Shown piece after piece: positions 1 to 11,051 of a stretch of DNA of 26,341 nt. A program made the translations under genes and the position numbers. The notes under the pieces are model-generated. The model was not told the DNA's origin, ran no database searches, and worked only from the letters and a program-made list of their open reading frames with translations. The DNA comes from Xenoacremonium recifei. Taxonomy: Eukaryota; Ascomycota; Sordariomycetes; Hypocreales; Nectriaceae. Where the stretch lies: positions 1 to 26,341 of the forward strand of contig WOFQ01000143.1 of NCBI GenBank assembly GCA_012184525.1. The letters run 5' to 3'. Positions within the stretch are counted from its first letter, which is position 1. Each line of letters starts with the position of its first letter.

Positions 1-26
1 AGATTGTGTATGCGTAGTGGTTAAAA

Positions 27-60
27 GTGCGCGACTCGCTTGTGTGCGCGACTCGCTTGT
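27..60. repeat. 17-bp perfect tandem duplication
   Basis: The unit GTGCGCGACTCGCTTGT occurs twice head to tail (27-43 and 44-60) with no mismatch. It lies about 220 bp upstream of the ankyrin/HET start codon. It is too short to assign to a known repeat family and could be a recent slippage or duplication in the promoter region. Confidence 0.9.
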
Positions 61-260
61 GGAGTACGTTATAGCTTTAATTATATTTAGAGTTATTACT
101 ATTATAACCCTGAAGGATATTATACCCCTGACTTTAAGATCGGGCTTACTATATTCCGACCTGCAGCCTGAAATAATCGAGACTGCCAAGCCAATTCCCT
201 CCCCGCTTCAGCCTAAACACGCTCATAACATCTACATTTCGCGTTCCCACAATCTGTATC

Positions 261-290
261 ATGCCTGTCGAGCCTCATTGTCATGTCTGA
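261..290 (+). other. upstream ORF overlapping the ANK-HET start
   Basis: An ATG at 261 opens a 9-codon ORF that ends with TGA at 288-290. It overlaps the predicted main start codon at 283-285 in a different frame. If the mRNA includes this ATG, an overlapping uORF would be expected to lower translation from 283. The mRNA 5' end is not known, so any function is inference. Confidence 0.4.
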
Positions 291-3200
291 CACAATACCA
301 TTTTCTTCACAAATAGCCAAGAGTATACTCCACGAGGGCTTCAATACAAGCAGCAATGAGCTCAGCAAAGGTGAGGCTCTGAGGTGGGCTGCCAGGAAGG
401 GCCTTGTTCGGCTGGTGCAGCAGCTCCTCGACGAAGGCGTAGATGTGAATCAAAAGGATCAAGTATCAGGACAAACCCCGCTTCATTATGCCAGCATAGG
501 TGGATCTTGCAAGATCTTGGATATACTGCTTGCAGTCAATGCGACCTTGGAGGAGGGAGATCAGACTGGATATACGCCTCTCCACACGGCGGCAGCATGG
601 GACAAGCTTGAAGTTGTGCGTCATCTTGTTTCTCGCGGGGCAAATATTGATGCGCGTTGCCAGAAGGGCACCTCTCCTCTGCACTGGGCAGCGTATCGGG
701 GCCGGTGCAGAGTGATTCAAGTGTTGGGAGAGCTGGAAGCAGACGTCCAATGCGTAGACAATGAGGGCCTGAGCCCCTTGAACTACGCATGCAACGGCGG
801 ACAGTTAGAAGCAGTGAAGCTGCTGATTGTTCTGGGCGCCAATATTGCGTCGAAAAGCCACGTCGGGTTTACTCCCATCCACTCGGCCGCGTATTACAAT
901 CGTGTCGATATCATGTGAGTTTTCCCTAGGATTCAAATATGAAAGGATGGGGACTTCTCTGTACCAGGCACCTTACTCACTGATTAGATGCGGCAAATAC
1001 TAGATTACTATCACAGAAAGCACCTTTTAGATTCCGGGGCCGATCTTTCCGAGACGGATAACATTGGACGAACCGCTCTTCACAGGGCCATAATGGGAAA
1101 CGCTATGGCTGCGGCCAAACTTCTCTTGAATTCAGATATGGACCCTGATCAACCGGACACTAGAGAAAACACCCCCGTCTCATATGCCGCGCATTATGGT
1201 TTTACAGAAATGGTCGAGCTTCTTCTTAGACACAAATCAAAGATAGAAAAAAGCAATCGTTGGGGCCAGGGGCCCCTTCACGCGGCTGCTCGTCAGAATA
1301 ACGAGCATACGATAGTGTTTCTGATCGAAAATGGGGCTGATATCGAGGCTAGACAATCTGAGGGCATGACACCATTGTTGACTGCCGCTGCGGGAGGGAA
1401 ATGGGAAGCTGTTCGCTGTCTCGTTGATGAGGGTGCAGATATAATGGCAACCTCAGAGTCCAAAAGCAATGCACTGCACCTCGCATGCCTCACTGACAAC
1501 AAGCTTCTGCTCCGATTCCTTGCGGGCAAGGGAGTGGACATGGAGGCGAAGACAACAAGCGGCTTAACTGTGCTCATGCGAGCTGTGGCAGATGGAAAAC
1601 ATGAGAATGCCGCCTGGTTGATCGAGCACGGTGCAAATGTCAACGCAGTTGGCGGCCAGGGTTGGCGACCGCTGCATTACGCCGCCTATTACGGTCATGA
1701 AAGTGTCGTTGAGCTTCTGCTGGACCACGCTGCTGACCCGGTGGCCGAGACGGCTGAGGGATACCGAGCCCATCACCTTTCGACAAATATGCAGCATGCC
1801 GCCGTTACAAAATTACTGAACGAGAGAATTCCAGTTACCCAAAGAGTGACGGAGCAGTCGGTCATCCAGTCGGTCGGTGCGCTGGTGTTTGCGGCGGGGA
1901 GGGGTAACGTAGACCAGGTGATTCAACTCATCGATGAGGGAGTCGATATTGATGCAATGGACTTGAATGGACGCCGAGCTATCTCCTTGGCTGCAGAGAA
2001 CGGTCAATTGGGCATTTTGCAGTTACTTATCGAAAGGAACGCAAACGTGGACCTGGTTGATGTGAACGGTGAGTCGGCCATCTGGTGGGCTTCCCGTAAT
2101 GGCCACAAAGAAGTGGTGAGGCAACTTCTGAATCAAAGAGCATCTCTTGATATGCCTGATACCGACGGCCAGTCACCACTTTCTGCAGCATCTCAGAAGG
2201 GGCATGCGGCCGTGGTGAAGCTGCTGCTACGGCGGGGAGGAAACCCGAATTCTCAGACAGTGTACGGAACGACTCCTTTGCTATTTGCCAGCGCCTTTGG
2301 TCACCTTCGAACCGCGGAGGCACTGCTGAAGTTTGGGGCCGACCCAGACTACAAGACACCAAGTGGCGCGACAGCTTTGTCCTGGGCAGAGAGCAAAGGC
2401 CACCAAGAGTTGGTAGAACTATTACTCAGATGCGACCCCAGCGCCATCGAAACAACCAAGATGGATAGATATGCCAACGACCTATTGCAAGCAGCAGCAT
2501 CTGGCCGCGTGGCCGAAATTGAGCGGTTGATCAAGGTAGGAATCGACCCGCGCGGCGTCAACAAAGGCGTGGTGCCGATTTTCTGGGCTGCCTCCCGCGG
2601 GCAAACAGACGCAATCACGGCCCTCATCAGGCATGGCGCCGATTTGAATTATCGAAATAGCGCAGATGAAACTCTCATGGGTGTCGCTGCGTACTGGGGC
2701 TTCGCGGATGTCATCAAATTGCTTCATAAGCATGGAGCGGAGGTTGAAGAGGCTGATGGCAATGGTTGCACTCCGCTCATGGATGCTGCATGTTGTGGTC
2801 ACAAGGAAGTCATTGAGGTTCTTCTTGAGCTCGGCGCGAGGACGGAGACCAAAGACAATGACCGGCGAACAGCACTCTGGTTTGCAGCTCAATATGGCCA
2901 GAAGGCGACTGTCGAGTTCCTGCTTGCGAAAGGGGCGACCCTGGAATCTGCCGATGCATATGGATATACTCCCCTGCTGGAGGCAGTAAACAGTGGAAAG
3001 CGTGATGTTGCAAGACTTCTCCTCGAAAATGGCGCGCAGATGAGACCTGATTCGCAAAGAAACCTCTCTCCTTTGATCCATGCTGCATACAACGGGGATG
3101 AAGCAATGGCCATCTTACTAATTGACCACGGAGCAGACCTGAACTACATCGCCGATGAGCAACTCACGGCACTTCACTATGCGGCCCTTCATGACCATGT

Positions 3201-5277
3201 TATGGTCGCCAAGATACTGATAGAAGCCGGTGCCAAGATTGATGTGAAGGATGACGACGGGCGAACACCGCTGTCTTATGCGAAAGAGAATTCTTACGAA
3301 AGAATTGTCCAGCTCTTCTCACAGGCGGGCACTCTGCGCCGGAATGATGAACGAGCAAAGAGGAAGGCTGAGCAAGAAGGTCTGAACCGGAGAAGCTCGT
3401 ATCGATACCGGCCTTTTGCACGGGAAGGGTGCATTCGCCTGCTTGTGTTGCACCCTGGCAAGCCTGACGACATTCTGCATTTTGACCTGATTGATGTGAA
3501 CCTCGAGGGAAAGCATTCGTTTGAAGCCTTGTCTTATGAGTGGAGAGACAAGATCGGCACGGTTCCAGTCCAGTGCAATAGCGAGCGGCTGTTCGTCACT
3601 CCAAATTGCAAGGCAGCTATGGCGAGTCTTCGGCTGGAGTCAGAACAGAGACACCTTTGGATTGATGCGATATGCATTAATCAAGAAGATAACCACGAGC
3701 GAACCAAACAAGTGGCTTTGATGACAAGGATCTATCGTAGCGCGAAGGCAGTAATCCTGTGGCTTGGTGAAGAATCCGACTCGACCAGTGCAGCATTTGA
3801 GAACCTCGAGGTAATGGTCCAGGTATATCAAATGCTTCAAAATGAGGAGGAAAAATCGCCGCTGGACCATTTGTCATTCAATGAACGTCAGGATGCTTTT
3901 ATGATTGCCGAGAGTGTGATGGAGGACGAGAACGTCCTTGAAGGATTTACCGACCTCTACTGGCGCCCATACTTCACCCGGGCGTGGATTTTTCAAGAGA
4001 TCATCCTCGCTGGCTCAAAGGGCATTGCCATGTGCGGGAAACATCATTGTCCTTGGAAGGAACTAAAATGCGCCCTCGTGGCCTTTAGAGCCTATGCATC
4101 AAACAACAATCCCGCCTTTTATCACATCGTCAAGGTCGACCATGAGCTCTCCCATCAGGGGACTGTCTGGCTGGGGTCAGCAGCTGTAGCATTGAGTGTT
4201 CTCGAGGCTACCGACCCCCGAGACAGGATTTTCGCAACTTTGGGGCTCGGACGAGCGCCTGACACGTCGGTGAAGCGACCAGTTGCAGACTACAGCTTGA
4301 CTGTTCAACAAGTCTTTGTGCATGCCACTCGATACTTCATCGATCTCCATCAAGATCTCTCTGTCTGGCGAGGGCGTAGTCGACATAGCACCAAGTCGAT
4401 CTCGCAGCTTCCGTCCTGGGTTCCAGAGTTCAAGACAAGGTGGGATGACTTGTATGAAAATCCGTTTTCTGAGGCACCGCCCACATTCTCAGGGTTAATC
4501 CAGGGGCAACCCTCATCTACAACGAGTTCTCTATACGTCAAAGGTTGTATAATAGACAAGATTGTCTTTAAGTGGACGATTGCTCAAGGCCAGGACGCTC
4601 TTGGCGTTGTTCTGCCTGTCCTAGATGCACTCGCTCGCCAGGATCGCGGCATTCACGATATCTATCCAGGAAGTAAGGAATATACAATCAAGAGCCAAAA
4701 ACAACCGGATAGTCTCAGACCGGACGACTCCGAAGATCATCAGTATCGAAAAACTAGAAAAAGGAAGCATTTTGAGGGTAGTCCGATCAACTCGAATGGA
4801 CGAGCGCTTCTGACCACCATCTTGGACATGCGGAACAACTCTGAAGAAGCAGATTTGACCATGTCGACGTTTCTTGCATGGGCGATATCAACTTGCGCAA
4901 CTGTGCCTATTCAATCCAAATCCGTGCCTGACTACTTACAAGGAAGGGTTTCAGCTTGGACTCAGCAGTCCAAAGCAAGAAAAGATTTTGATTTAGAAGT
5001 TTGCAAGAACCTAGAAGACAGATTGCGGTATGGCAGAGACTTAGTTTACACCGAGAACGGATTGTTCGGTCTCACGAATGGTGGCGAAGCAGAAGAGGGG
5101 ATGCTGGTGGCGGTCCTTGGCGGTGCCTTTGACTTGTGCTTGCTTAAGAAAATGGACGACCCGGAGATCCACTATAAGTACGTTGATGCCGTGTTCATGA
5201 GGTTCATCATGGGGAAGATTGAGAAAGTGGAACAGATCTGTAAGGAGCCGCAGATAGAGCGATTGGAGATCCGCTAA
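283..5277 (+). CDS. Ankyrin-repeat HET-domain protein
   Basis: Two exons, 283-914 and 1017-5277, encode 1,630 residues. The 102-bp intron has donor GTGAGT and acceptor CACAG. This acceptor was chosen because it restores an ankyrin repeat across the junction; the earlier AG at 986-987 gives a stop. Residues from about 30 to 990 form about 29 ankyrin repeats of 33 residues (TPLHxAA and GADxxxxDxxG patterns). A HET domain follows, with FEALSYEW at 1046-1053, LWIDAICINQ at 1091-1100 and WLG at 1126-1128; an LPSWVPEF element lies near 1343. HET domains act in fungal non-self recognition and incompatibility cell death, and the ankyrin array is probably the ligand- or partner-sensing part. Such sensors more often carry a NACHT/NB-ARC domain between the two parts; none was seen here. 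The reading frame is intact, so the gene may be active. It converges on another HET gene, with 76 bp between the stop codons. Confidence 0.93.
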
Positions 5278-5353
5278 GCCTTCGAGGAGTCTTGCAATAC
5301 TTGACTTAGCTCAAACTCAAACAGTAACCCAATTGCTGCAGTTTTCGTCTATC

Positions 5354-7640
5354 TTAGATAACTATAATCTCGGATAATTCTTTAAGTTCACTCAACCAGC
5401 TGGGATGAATCAAGGACCCTGTCTCATCCGAGAACAATGAAGCCACGCCAACCCTTTTCCATACCTCGCCACCATAAGCAACCGCTCTTTTCGGTACCGC
5501 TTCTAATATAAGACCAGTACAGCGAGTGTGGTTGCTGAGGTGTACATATATACACTTTTTGCCTTCGTGGAGAGCAGAGCTGTCGCCCTCTAAGTCCAGC
5601 CTTGCATGGGCAAATATGAATCCGGGTATTCTGTCTCCTATAACGAACACGTCATATGGCAGAAACTTCCTCCATCTTCCGCCCTCTCGAGCACATTTCA
5701 AACCCGTAATTTGCTGTGTCAAGGCCGAGGCCTTTAGGTAAATGCCCAAGATCGGATCCGATACTACCTCCAGCACCCTGAACGGATGCTTTACCAGTTT
5801 CGTTGAAATCCATTCAGCCTGTGATCTTGCTGGCATACTGGAGAATTCTGATATTGGATGACTAAAGACAATAGATGCGTCTAGCGCAGCCCAGGACCAA
5901 CTTGGTGCGCGAGCCTCCTTTGGCACTGTTGCCTTTCCGATCCAACAATGCCAGAGTAAATGGGCATTTATATTGTGTCGCCAGACCCCTGCCGAGGAAA
6001 TATATTCGTAGCCAGTTTGTGAAGCCATTTGGGCCGCAACACTCTCAATGGCTGGCAATTTGTCAGTACCACGGGTGAGTTTGCGATCGCAGTATGTAAC
6101 AACAAAATTCTCCCATCGGTCGTTGAGCTCGCGCTTGGAAATAGACGTCCCTCTTGGCCACAAGACACTGCTCGATGTAGAGAACTCTTCTTCGGGATTG
6201 TTCTCTTCAGATAGAAAACACTGCCGACACTCGAAAAATATTTTTCCATGACCGAAGTGGATGCTCCGAGTAGAGAGGCTTCGTTCTTGCATCGTCCAGC
6301 CCCTGGTGTTCCATTTCGATAGGTCAATAGCGTGTACTCGGTTATTCTCCAACACTCGCTTGTGGTAGTACATAATCATGAAGCAGTTGCCTCCGTCCTT
6401 TGTAGAATAGGGTACTTTGACTGCTGGAGACGAGCCAATATCCCTATAAAGAAACCCATCATGACAGGAGGTCGAAGATGTTGCGACGATGGTGAATTCG
6501 GCTAGCTGGTAAACCAGATGCATGAGCCTAGCCTCATACTTCCAATCTTCAGGCGAGTCTTGCACGATACACAAAGAATCAATCCACAGATATTTGATAT
6601 TGAGCCGTACGCATACGTGAATGGCGTCAGCAAAGTTGAGTGGGAGATCGGACAATTTGATCTCCTTCTTCATCTTTTCGAGATTCGACTTGAAGGTACG
6701 GAGAGGCGGCGACGCTGTCATATCACCCCACATGTGACTGAGAGCAGCGAACCTTTTCTTTTGGTGATGTATGTTATTCAAGTTAGAGCTCTCTACCAGC
6801 CGCAAGGTGATGTTATCGGTGGTCGAGCTTGCGTGTATCTCCAGGAGCCGAGTTGGGGTCCATGCAGCTTGTTGGACTGGGATAGAACAGCCATCTCCAT
6901 GTGTGTTTTTACAATCGGTAATCCATTGTTGCATCATGGTCACGCTCTCATCAGAGAGAGATGAGGGGCTTGGAAGTCTGAGTCTTTTGGTTGGGTCGTT
7001 GGAAAGCAAGTCTTGAGAATCAAAAAAGAGTCGTCAGCCACAGGTAGTGCTCAGATGTGGCAAATCAAAGCTCACCCGGTGAGTCGCAGACGGGGATGTC
7101 AATGACTGATCCTCTCCACGTATTTCCCCGTTCGTCCTTCAGCAGAGCCCGGTCTGCTGTACCGTACCTGACTCTGAGCCGAGTCACCATTCCGTTATAT
7201 TGCGGGGGCACTCCGCCTGGTTCAAACCCAACGTCCGGCCTCATGGGTTTGAATGGAGAGAATAAGAATGAAGCTGTGATCTTTATCTTGCGGTCCCAAG
7301 AGATCTTTAGTAGTCCATCTTCGCCGTCATCATCCCATAAAAAGTGTGTGCCATTCTCGTCAAAGGCCCGTGATTCTGAAGTTGCCATAAAGCAGAGCGC
7401 ATAGCGTAGGAGGCCACAGAGACCACACCCGGCATCATTTGAGCTTTGCAACGCTGGATAGAATGGGTACTCGTCGATGAACACGTAAGGGAGGTCTATT
7501 TGAGCATCTTGAGTAGCTGTTCGGTCAGGCACGAGCTTTTTGCAATTCTGACAAGGCGAAGATTCTGGTGACACAAGAACATTTGCGAGAGTATAAACGT
7601 CCTTGCCATGGGAGGAAGACATTGTACCAAACATATCCAT
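5354..7640 (-). CDS. HET-domain protein
   Basis: Two exons on the minus strand, 7640-7076 and 7011-5354, encode 740 residues. The 64-bp intron (7075-7012) has donor GTGAGC, branch-like CTGAC and acceptor CAAG. The start is the first ATG of the open frame; other ATGs lie at 7634 and 7622. The N-terminal part has CQNC (residues 30-33) and GCGLC (71-75), a cysteine pattern common at the front of stand-alone HET proteins. The HET domain proper has ALSHMWGD (about 278-285), LWIDSLCIVQ (330-339) and RGWTMQERSLS (about 425-435). The expected role is heterokaryon incompatibility or non-self recognition. Nothing in the sequence identifies a partner allele. The frame is intact apart from the intron. 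A hAT-type MITE fragment lies about 150 bp upstream of the start codon. Confidence 0.93.
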
Positions 7641-7792
7641 CGACGGGGCGGCCCTGTAGATGATGTTTGACTTCAACAAATAAATGGCGGTATTTTCTTC
7701 TCCGAGGTGGAAGTGCGGCTTTATTCGGGCATGGAATCCGCCCCCAAAATATTAAGTAAGCAGATATGCACAACCCCGTTGTCAACCTGTAC

Positions 7793-7893
7793 CAGGGCTG
7801 TGATTTTAGTACTTTTAGTATTTTTATAGCTGGAATAATACTAAAAATTCTTAGTATTAATATTAGTATTTCTAGTATAGAATAATAATAATA
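7793..7893 (+). mobile_element. hAT-type MITE, 5' fragment
   Basis: The fragment begins with the terminal sequence CAGGGCTGTGATTTTAG. It is nearly identical to the left end of the complete MITE at 25808-26256 for about 55 bp, then to an internal part of that copy (about 26037-26090), so it carries an internal deletion. No matching right end (CAGCCCTG) follows, so the element is truncated. It sits in the 5' flank of the HET gene. Confidence 0.75.
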
Positions 7894-8071
7894 CTGTGAA
7901 AAGTGGGTACTAGTCGTAGACAGTGGAAGTAATAGATGTGTTTTATATAGAGCCGTATGTGTTGTATTTGAATGGGGGTATGTGTTATCTTGTTGGTTGT
8001 GTGTATGACCCCCCCCCCCGGGCGGAATATATAATCCGTATTTTCAGTATATTCAATATCCCCCCGTAAGC

Positions 8072-8091
8072 TATATATATATATATATATT
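8072..8091. repeat. (TA)n microsatellite
   Basis: Ten TA units in a row, in the short non-coding stretch between the copia polyprotein stop codon and its putative polypurine tract. Confidence 0.9.
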
Positions 8092-8100
8092 ATTTATAGA

Positions 8101-8241
8101 CTATTTTAAGTCTAGATTTTCTATAAAGGCCTTCTGCTTAGTAATATCAAGCCCCTTAGTCAGACTGTCAGCTAATTAGTCTTTTGGATTTATATAAATC
8201 AGCTGTATATTATTACTAGCTATTTCCTCCCTTATAAAGTG
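8101..8241 (-). pseudogene. copia polyprotein C-terminus (RNase H tail)
   Basis: 46 codons precede the stop codon TAG at 8103-8101. They read HFIREEI, then IQLIYINPKD, LADSLTKGLD and a final short tail. This matches the C-terminal end of Ty1/copia reverse transcriptase/RNase H polyproteins (HFIREx...QLADxLTK). One in-frame TAA stands where CAA (Gln) is expected before LADSLTK, a C-to-T change typical of RIP. The rest of the polyprotein is absent, so this is a dead fragment. Confidence 0.8.
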
Positions 8242-8300
8242 AGAAGGGTGATCCCATCACGTGACTCACTAACGTGCCGTTCCGTTATGGGGCGTGACAA

Positions 8301-8335
8301 ATAGGGCCTGTAATAAGTCTGCTGCATGCGATATA
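8301..8335 (+). promoter_or_regulatory. 35-bp element shared by both transporter promoters, copy 1
   Basis: This stretch is 31/35 identical to 16796-16830 in the promoter of the second MFS transporter. The core AGTCTGCTGCATGCGA is fully conserved in both, and the flanks are not similar. It lies about 480-514 bp upstream of the ATG at 8815. It could be a regulatory site common to the two genes. Alternatively, since it starts TAGGGCCTGTAAT, resembling the local hAT terminal repeat CAGGGCTGTAAT, it could be a leftover transposon end. Confidence 0.55.
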
Positions 8336-8706
8336 TTATAAAATATAAACAAGTTTTAGATAACTATAATATTTAAATTTTTTATGAAACTTTAAATAAT
8401 ATTTTCTAGATAATACTATATACTCCTTTATTATAGTATAGGGTGTCGGATTGCTTGTATAAGCTAACCCTGTCTAACGAGTTAGCCGCTTCGTTCTCTA
8501 GATACCGATGCCCAAGATTCACGTAGCCTAAACATATGAACCTGCCGTCTCTTTCGGCTTCATTGCCCCCTGGACTAGAGTGCATTCACTACCCCGCATC
8601 TCCTCGACCCTGTCTACTCGGTAGTTTTACCCGGGTCCCCCACAAGCCGATGCTCGCTACAACCTCATTCGGCACTCCGGCTGTTTAAAAGCTTCCACAG
8701 AGAAAC
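8336..8706. other. Intergenic, AT-rich then promoter-like
   Basis: 8336-8450 is AT-rich non-coding DNA, probably old repeat debris. From 8450 the base composition returns to normal. This part has an inverted repeat GCTAAC/GTTAGC (8463-8468 and 8481-8486) and CreA-type sequences CCCCGC (8592-8597) and CCCCAC (8638-8643). No gene is visible. Confidence 0.6.
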
Positions 8707-8723
8707 GCGGGGTGTATATAATA
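8707..8723 (+). promoter_or_regulatory. CreA-type site and TATA-like box of MFS gene 1
   Basis: GCGGGG at 8707-8712 fits the CreA/Mig1 consensus SYGGRG. It is followed directly by TATATAATA at 8715-8723, 92 bp upstream of the ATG at 8815. The spacing suits a core promoter. Carbon catabolite repression of a sugar transporter is plausible but not shown. Confidence 0.5.
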
Positions 8724-8814
8724 GATCCTGAGGTCCCCAACAGTCCCGAGGTCCCGACACCTGCGGTTTTCATTCAATAAGCAACCCCGAGACCAGGTGC
8801 CATCACTTACCAAC

Positions 8815-10591
8815 ATGGCCCTCGAAGATACTGTCGAGAAGCCCATCGTACACCATGTCTCCCAGCAAGAGCCTGTTCTCACGACCAAAGCCCGGCATCA
8901 AGAGGCTTCCCGAACTGAGCATGAGATCGGCCTCTTAGAAGCTGCTAAGCGTTATCCTACGATCATCCTCATCACCACGCTCGCTCAACTTGGTCCGTTT
9001 GTATATGGCTTTGATGCTATTGCATTTTCGATCTGCCTTGCGATGTCACCTTTCCAGTACGACCAGTCTAATCCAAGGATTCGACGTAAAGGTTAACCAG
9101 TTATAGGGCCACTTTCGGTATAAGTGCCGGCGACGGTTCGTACATCATCCCTGCGTACTGGCAAACACTCTGGAATTCTATTGCGCAAATTGCTATTATG
9201 CTGGGTGCTGTTTGCTCTGGTACGCTGGGAGATACTGTTGGCCGACGTCCTGTTCTTTCTTTTGGTGCCGTTATATCAATGGCTGGCATTGCAGTCGCAT
9301 ATATCGCACACTCTCCCGGCGTCTTCCTGGCTGGCAAAGTTATCAATGGATTCGCCTTAGGTATGTTGAATGCTATCGGAATAACATACATATCCGAGAT
9401 CACACCGTTGCGGCTACGCGGTGTCTGTTTATCGGCCCTGATTTTCAGTATGGTATGTAACTCTCTCCATCTTTTTTGACCACGGTTGATTAAATTATAT
9501 AATTAGAATGTTGGTTGTCTAGTTGCCTCGTCGATTGCTTTCTCCCGGGTTAAGGTTACGACATCCGCTGCCTACAAGGTATAACCAACCTGAGTCATCT
9601 CAACTTAAAGCTCTGACGCGCATCTATAGGTTCTTTTTGCTACGGAGTGGGTTTGGCCAGGCATCATTATCCTAGCCGTCTGGTTCGTCCCCGAGAGCCC
9701 TCATTACCTAGTAAAAAGAGGTCAGAACAAGAAGGCACTGCAAGCATTGAAAAGGCTCCGTAATAATAAAGACGACACACAACTCCTTCTAGATGACATT
9801 GTTTTTGTCCATGAAAGCGAGAAAAGAGTTGACGTCGGAACTAAGAATGCTTTTGCTCTCTCGTTCAAGGGCACGAATTGGCGCCGAACTCGGATCATCA
9901 TCTACCTCAATGGCATGGGCCAGCTTATTGGGGCCTCATTTGTTAACAACGCCCCGTACTTTCTTATCCAGGCTGGTCTATCCTCGTCACTACAAGGAAT
10001 GATCATTGAGATTGGATTTGCTCTCGGATGCGTCACAGCTATCATTACCTGGTTCTTCCTCGACACTATCGGTCGAAGGCCGGTCCTCTATGCTGGCATG
10101 GGCATTGCGGCTGTAGTCTACCTCGGTATGGGAATTGCTGGATGCTTCAACTCCCCCGGGTCTAAATGGTGGGTAAAATGCATTGCCCAGTCGGACCACA
10201 CGCTGACGATCAAATGGTTAGGGCGATAGGAGTCCTCCTGATGGTTGTCATCTGCACTAATGGGCCTGTGGTGGGCGCCGCTACAAGCATTGCAGGCGAA
10301 ATATCACAGGCAGAACTTCGAGCCATATCGCAGACCATCGGCTTTGCCTTCAACTTTTTCTTTACGACAGTCTGGCAGGTGGTGATCCCCTACATGTTCA
10401 ATGCCGATGAGGGTAATTTGGGGGGCAAAATGGGTTTCATCTTCTTCGCTTGCTGTATTTTGGGTTTGGCCTTGATCCACTTGGAGATCCCAGAGACAAA
10501 GGATAGATCATTCGCCGAGCTGGATGAGATGTTTGACTTACGGTTACCTACTAAGAGTTTCAAGACATATAATATCGAGACTCAGGCATGA
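8815..10591 (+). CDS. MFS sugar-porter-family transporter 1
   Basis: Five exons (8815-9056, 9107-9452, 9507-9578, 9630-10168, 10222-10591) encode 522 residues, a normal length for the family. The introns are 50-54 bp with GTACGA, GTATGT, GTATAA and GTGGGT donors. Each was chosen because it keeps the frame and family motifs. The ATG has a good context (CAACATGG). Sugar-porter signatures are GRRPVL after TM2 (about residue 126), PESPHYL near 241, a second GRRPVL near 368, and PETKDRSFAELDEMF near the C-terminus (about 489-503). The protein should be a 12-helix plasma-membrane carrier for a sugar, polyol or related small acid; the substrate cannot be told. It heads the metabolic block and is followed on the same strand by a dienelactone hydrolase gene. 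Confidence 0.9.
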
Positions 10592-11051
10592 GTTTGAAAA
10601 TCTCGGTATTCGGATAGCCATACAAACCCCCCTACCTAGATGTTCGTTGTGGAAAACCTCCGCTACGAATTAGGCTCAAGAACAGAGTGTTTATGTATCC
10701 CTGCACCTGCATTGTGTTCATCAATAATGTAGCTCCTGGGCTTGTTGTATGGGATGTTGGTTTAGCATACTAAGCCCCTGTTAGTTTTGTCCACCAAAAT
10801 TGAAGCTATTGCAATCATGGCTGTTGCTGGGCACTCATTACTGTCTCCACTCATGCTCTCGGCTTGAATTGGGTTGGTCTGCCGAAATCATCAATGGTTT
10901 CTGGGCGTCATTTCGGGACCACTTCACCGGGAAGTGGAGCTCGAAACTATTATTACCCCTTATGTTTAAGCTTCCGCCATCCATTTAACATAAATATGTC
11001 TGCTACTGGCCCTGAAAGATTGAGAGCGGGTGCAGAACCGCAAAGATCATC
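10592..11051. other. Intergenic between MFS 1 and DLH 1
   Basis: About 460 bp without a supportable gene. It must hold the 3' end of the transporter mRNA and the promoter of the hydrolase. An ATG at 10996 opens a frame that ends at 11154 and does not join the hydrolase, so the start at 11052 is preferred. If the mRNA begins upstream of 10996, this ATG would act as a uORF. Confidence 0.5.

Larger units (their letters stand above)
8009..8245 (-). mobile_element. Ty1/copia 3'-end remnant
   Basis: Read on the minus strand, this is the end of a copia element. It contains the C-terminal tail of the polyprotein (8241-8101), an AT-rich spacer with a (TA)n tract, a purine run CGGGGGG (8065-8060) in the place of a polypurine tract, and half of an LTR (8058-8009). 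The half LTR matches one arm of the 82-bp palindromic LTR at 24268-24349 and stops at an 11-base C run. The other arm is missing. The left limit near 8245 is uncertain. Confidence 0.7.

Noticed and set aside
17..316. 99-codon frame upstream of the ANK-HET gene
   Set aside because: Overlaps the tandem duplication and the ANK-HET start in another frame; no motif supports a protein.
988..1016. Second exon of ANK-HET starting at 988 after the first AG
   Set aside because: Joining at 988 with the GTGAGT donor shifts the frame and gives a stop at 1001-1003; the acceptor at 1015-1016 completes an ankyrin repeat.
2482..3081. 199-codon minus-strand frame inside the ankyrin array
   Set aside because: Antisense shadow of strongly conserved ankyrin repeats.
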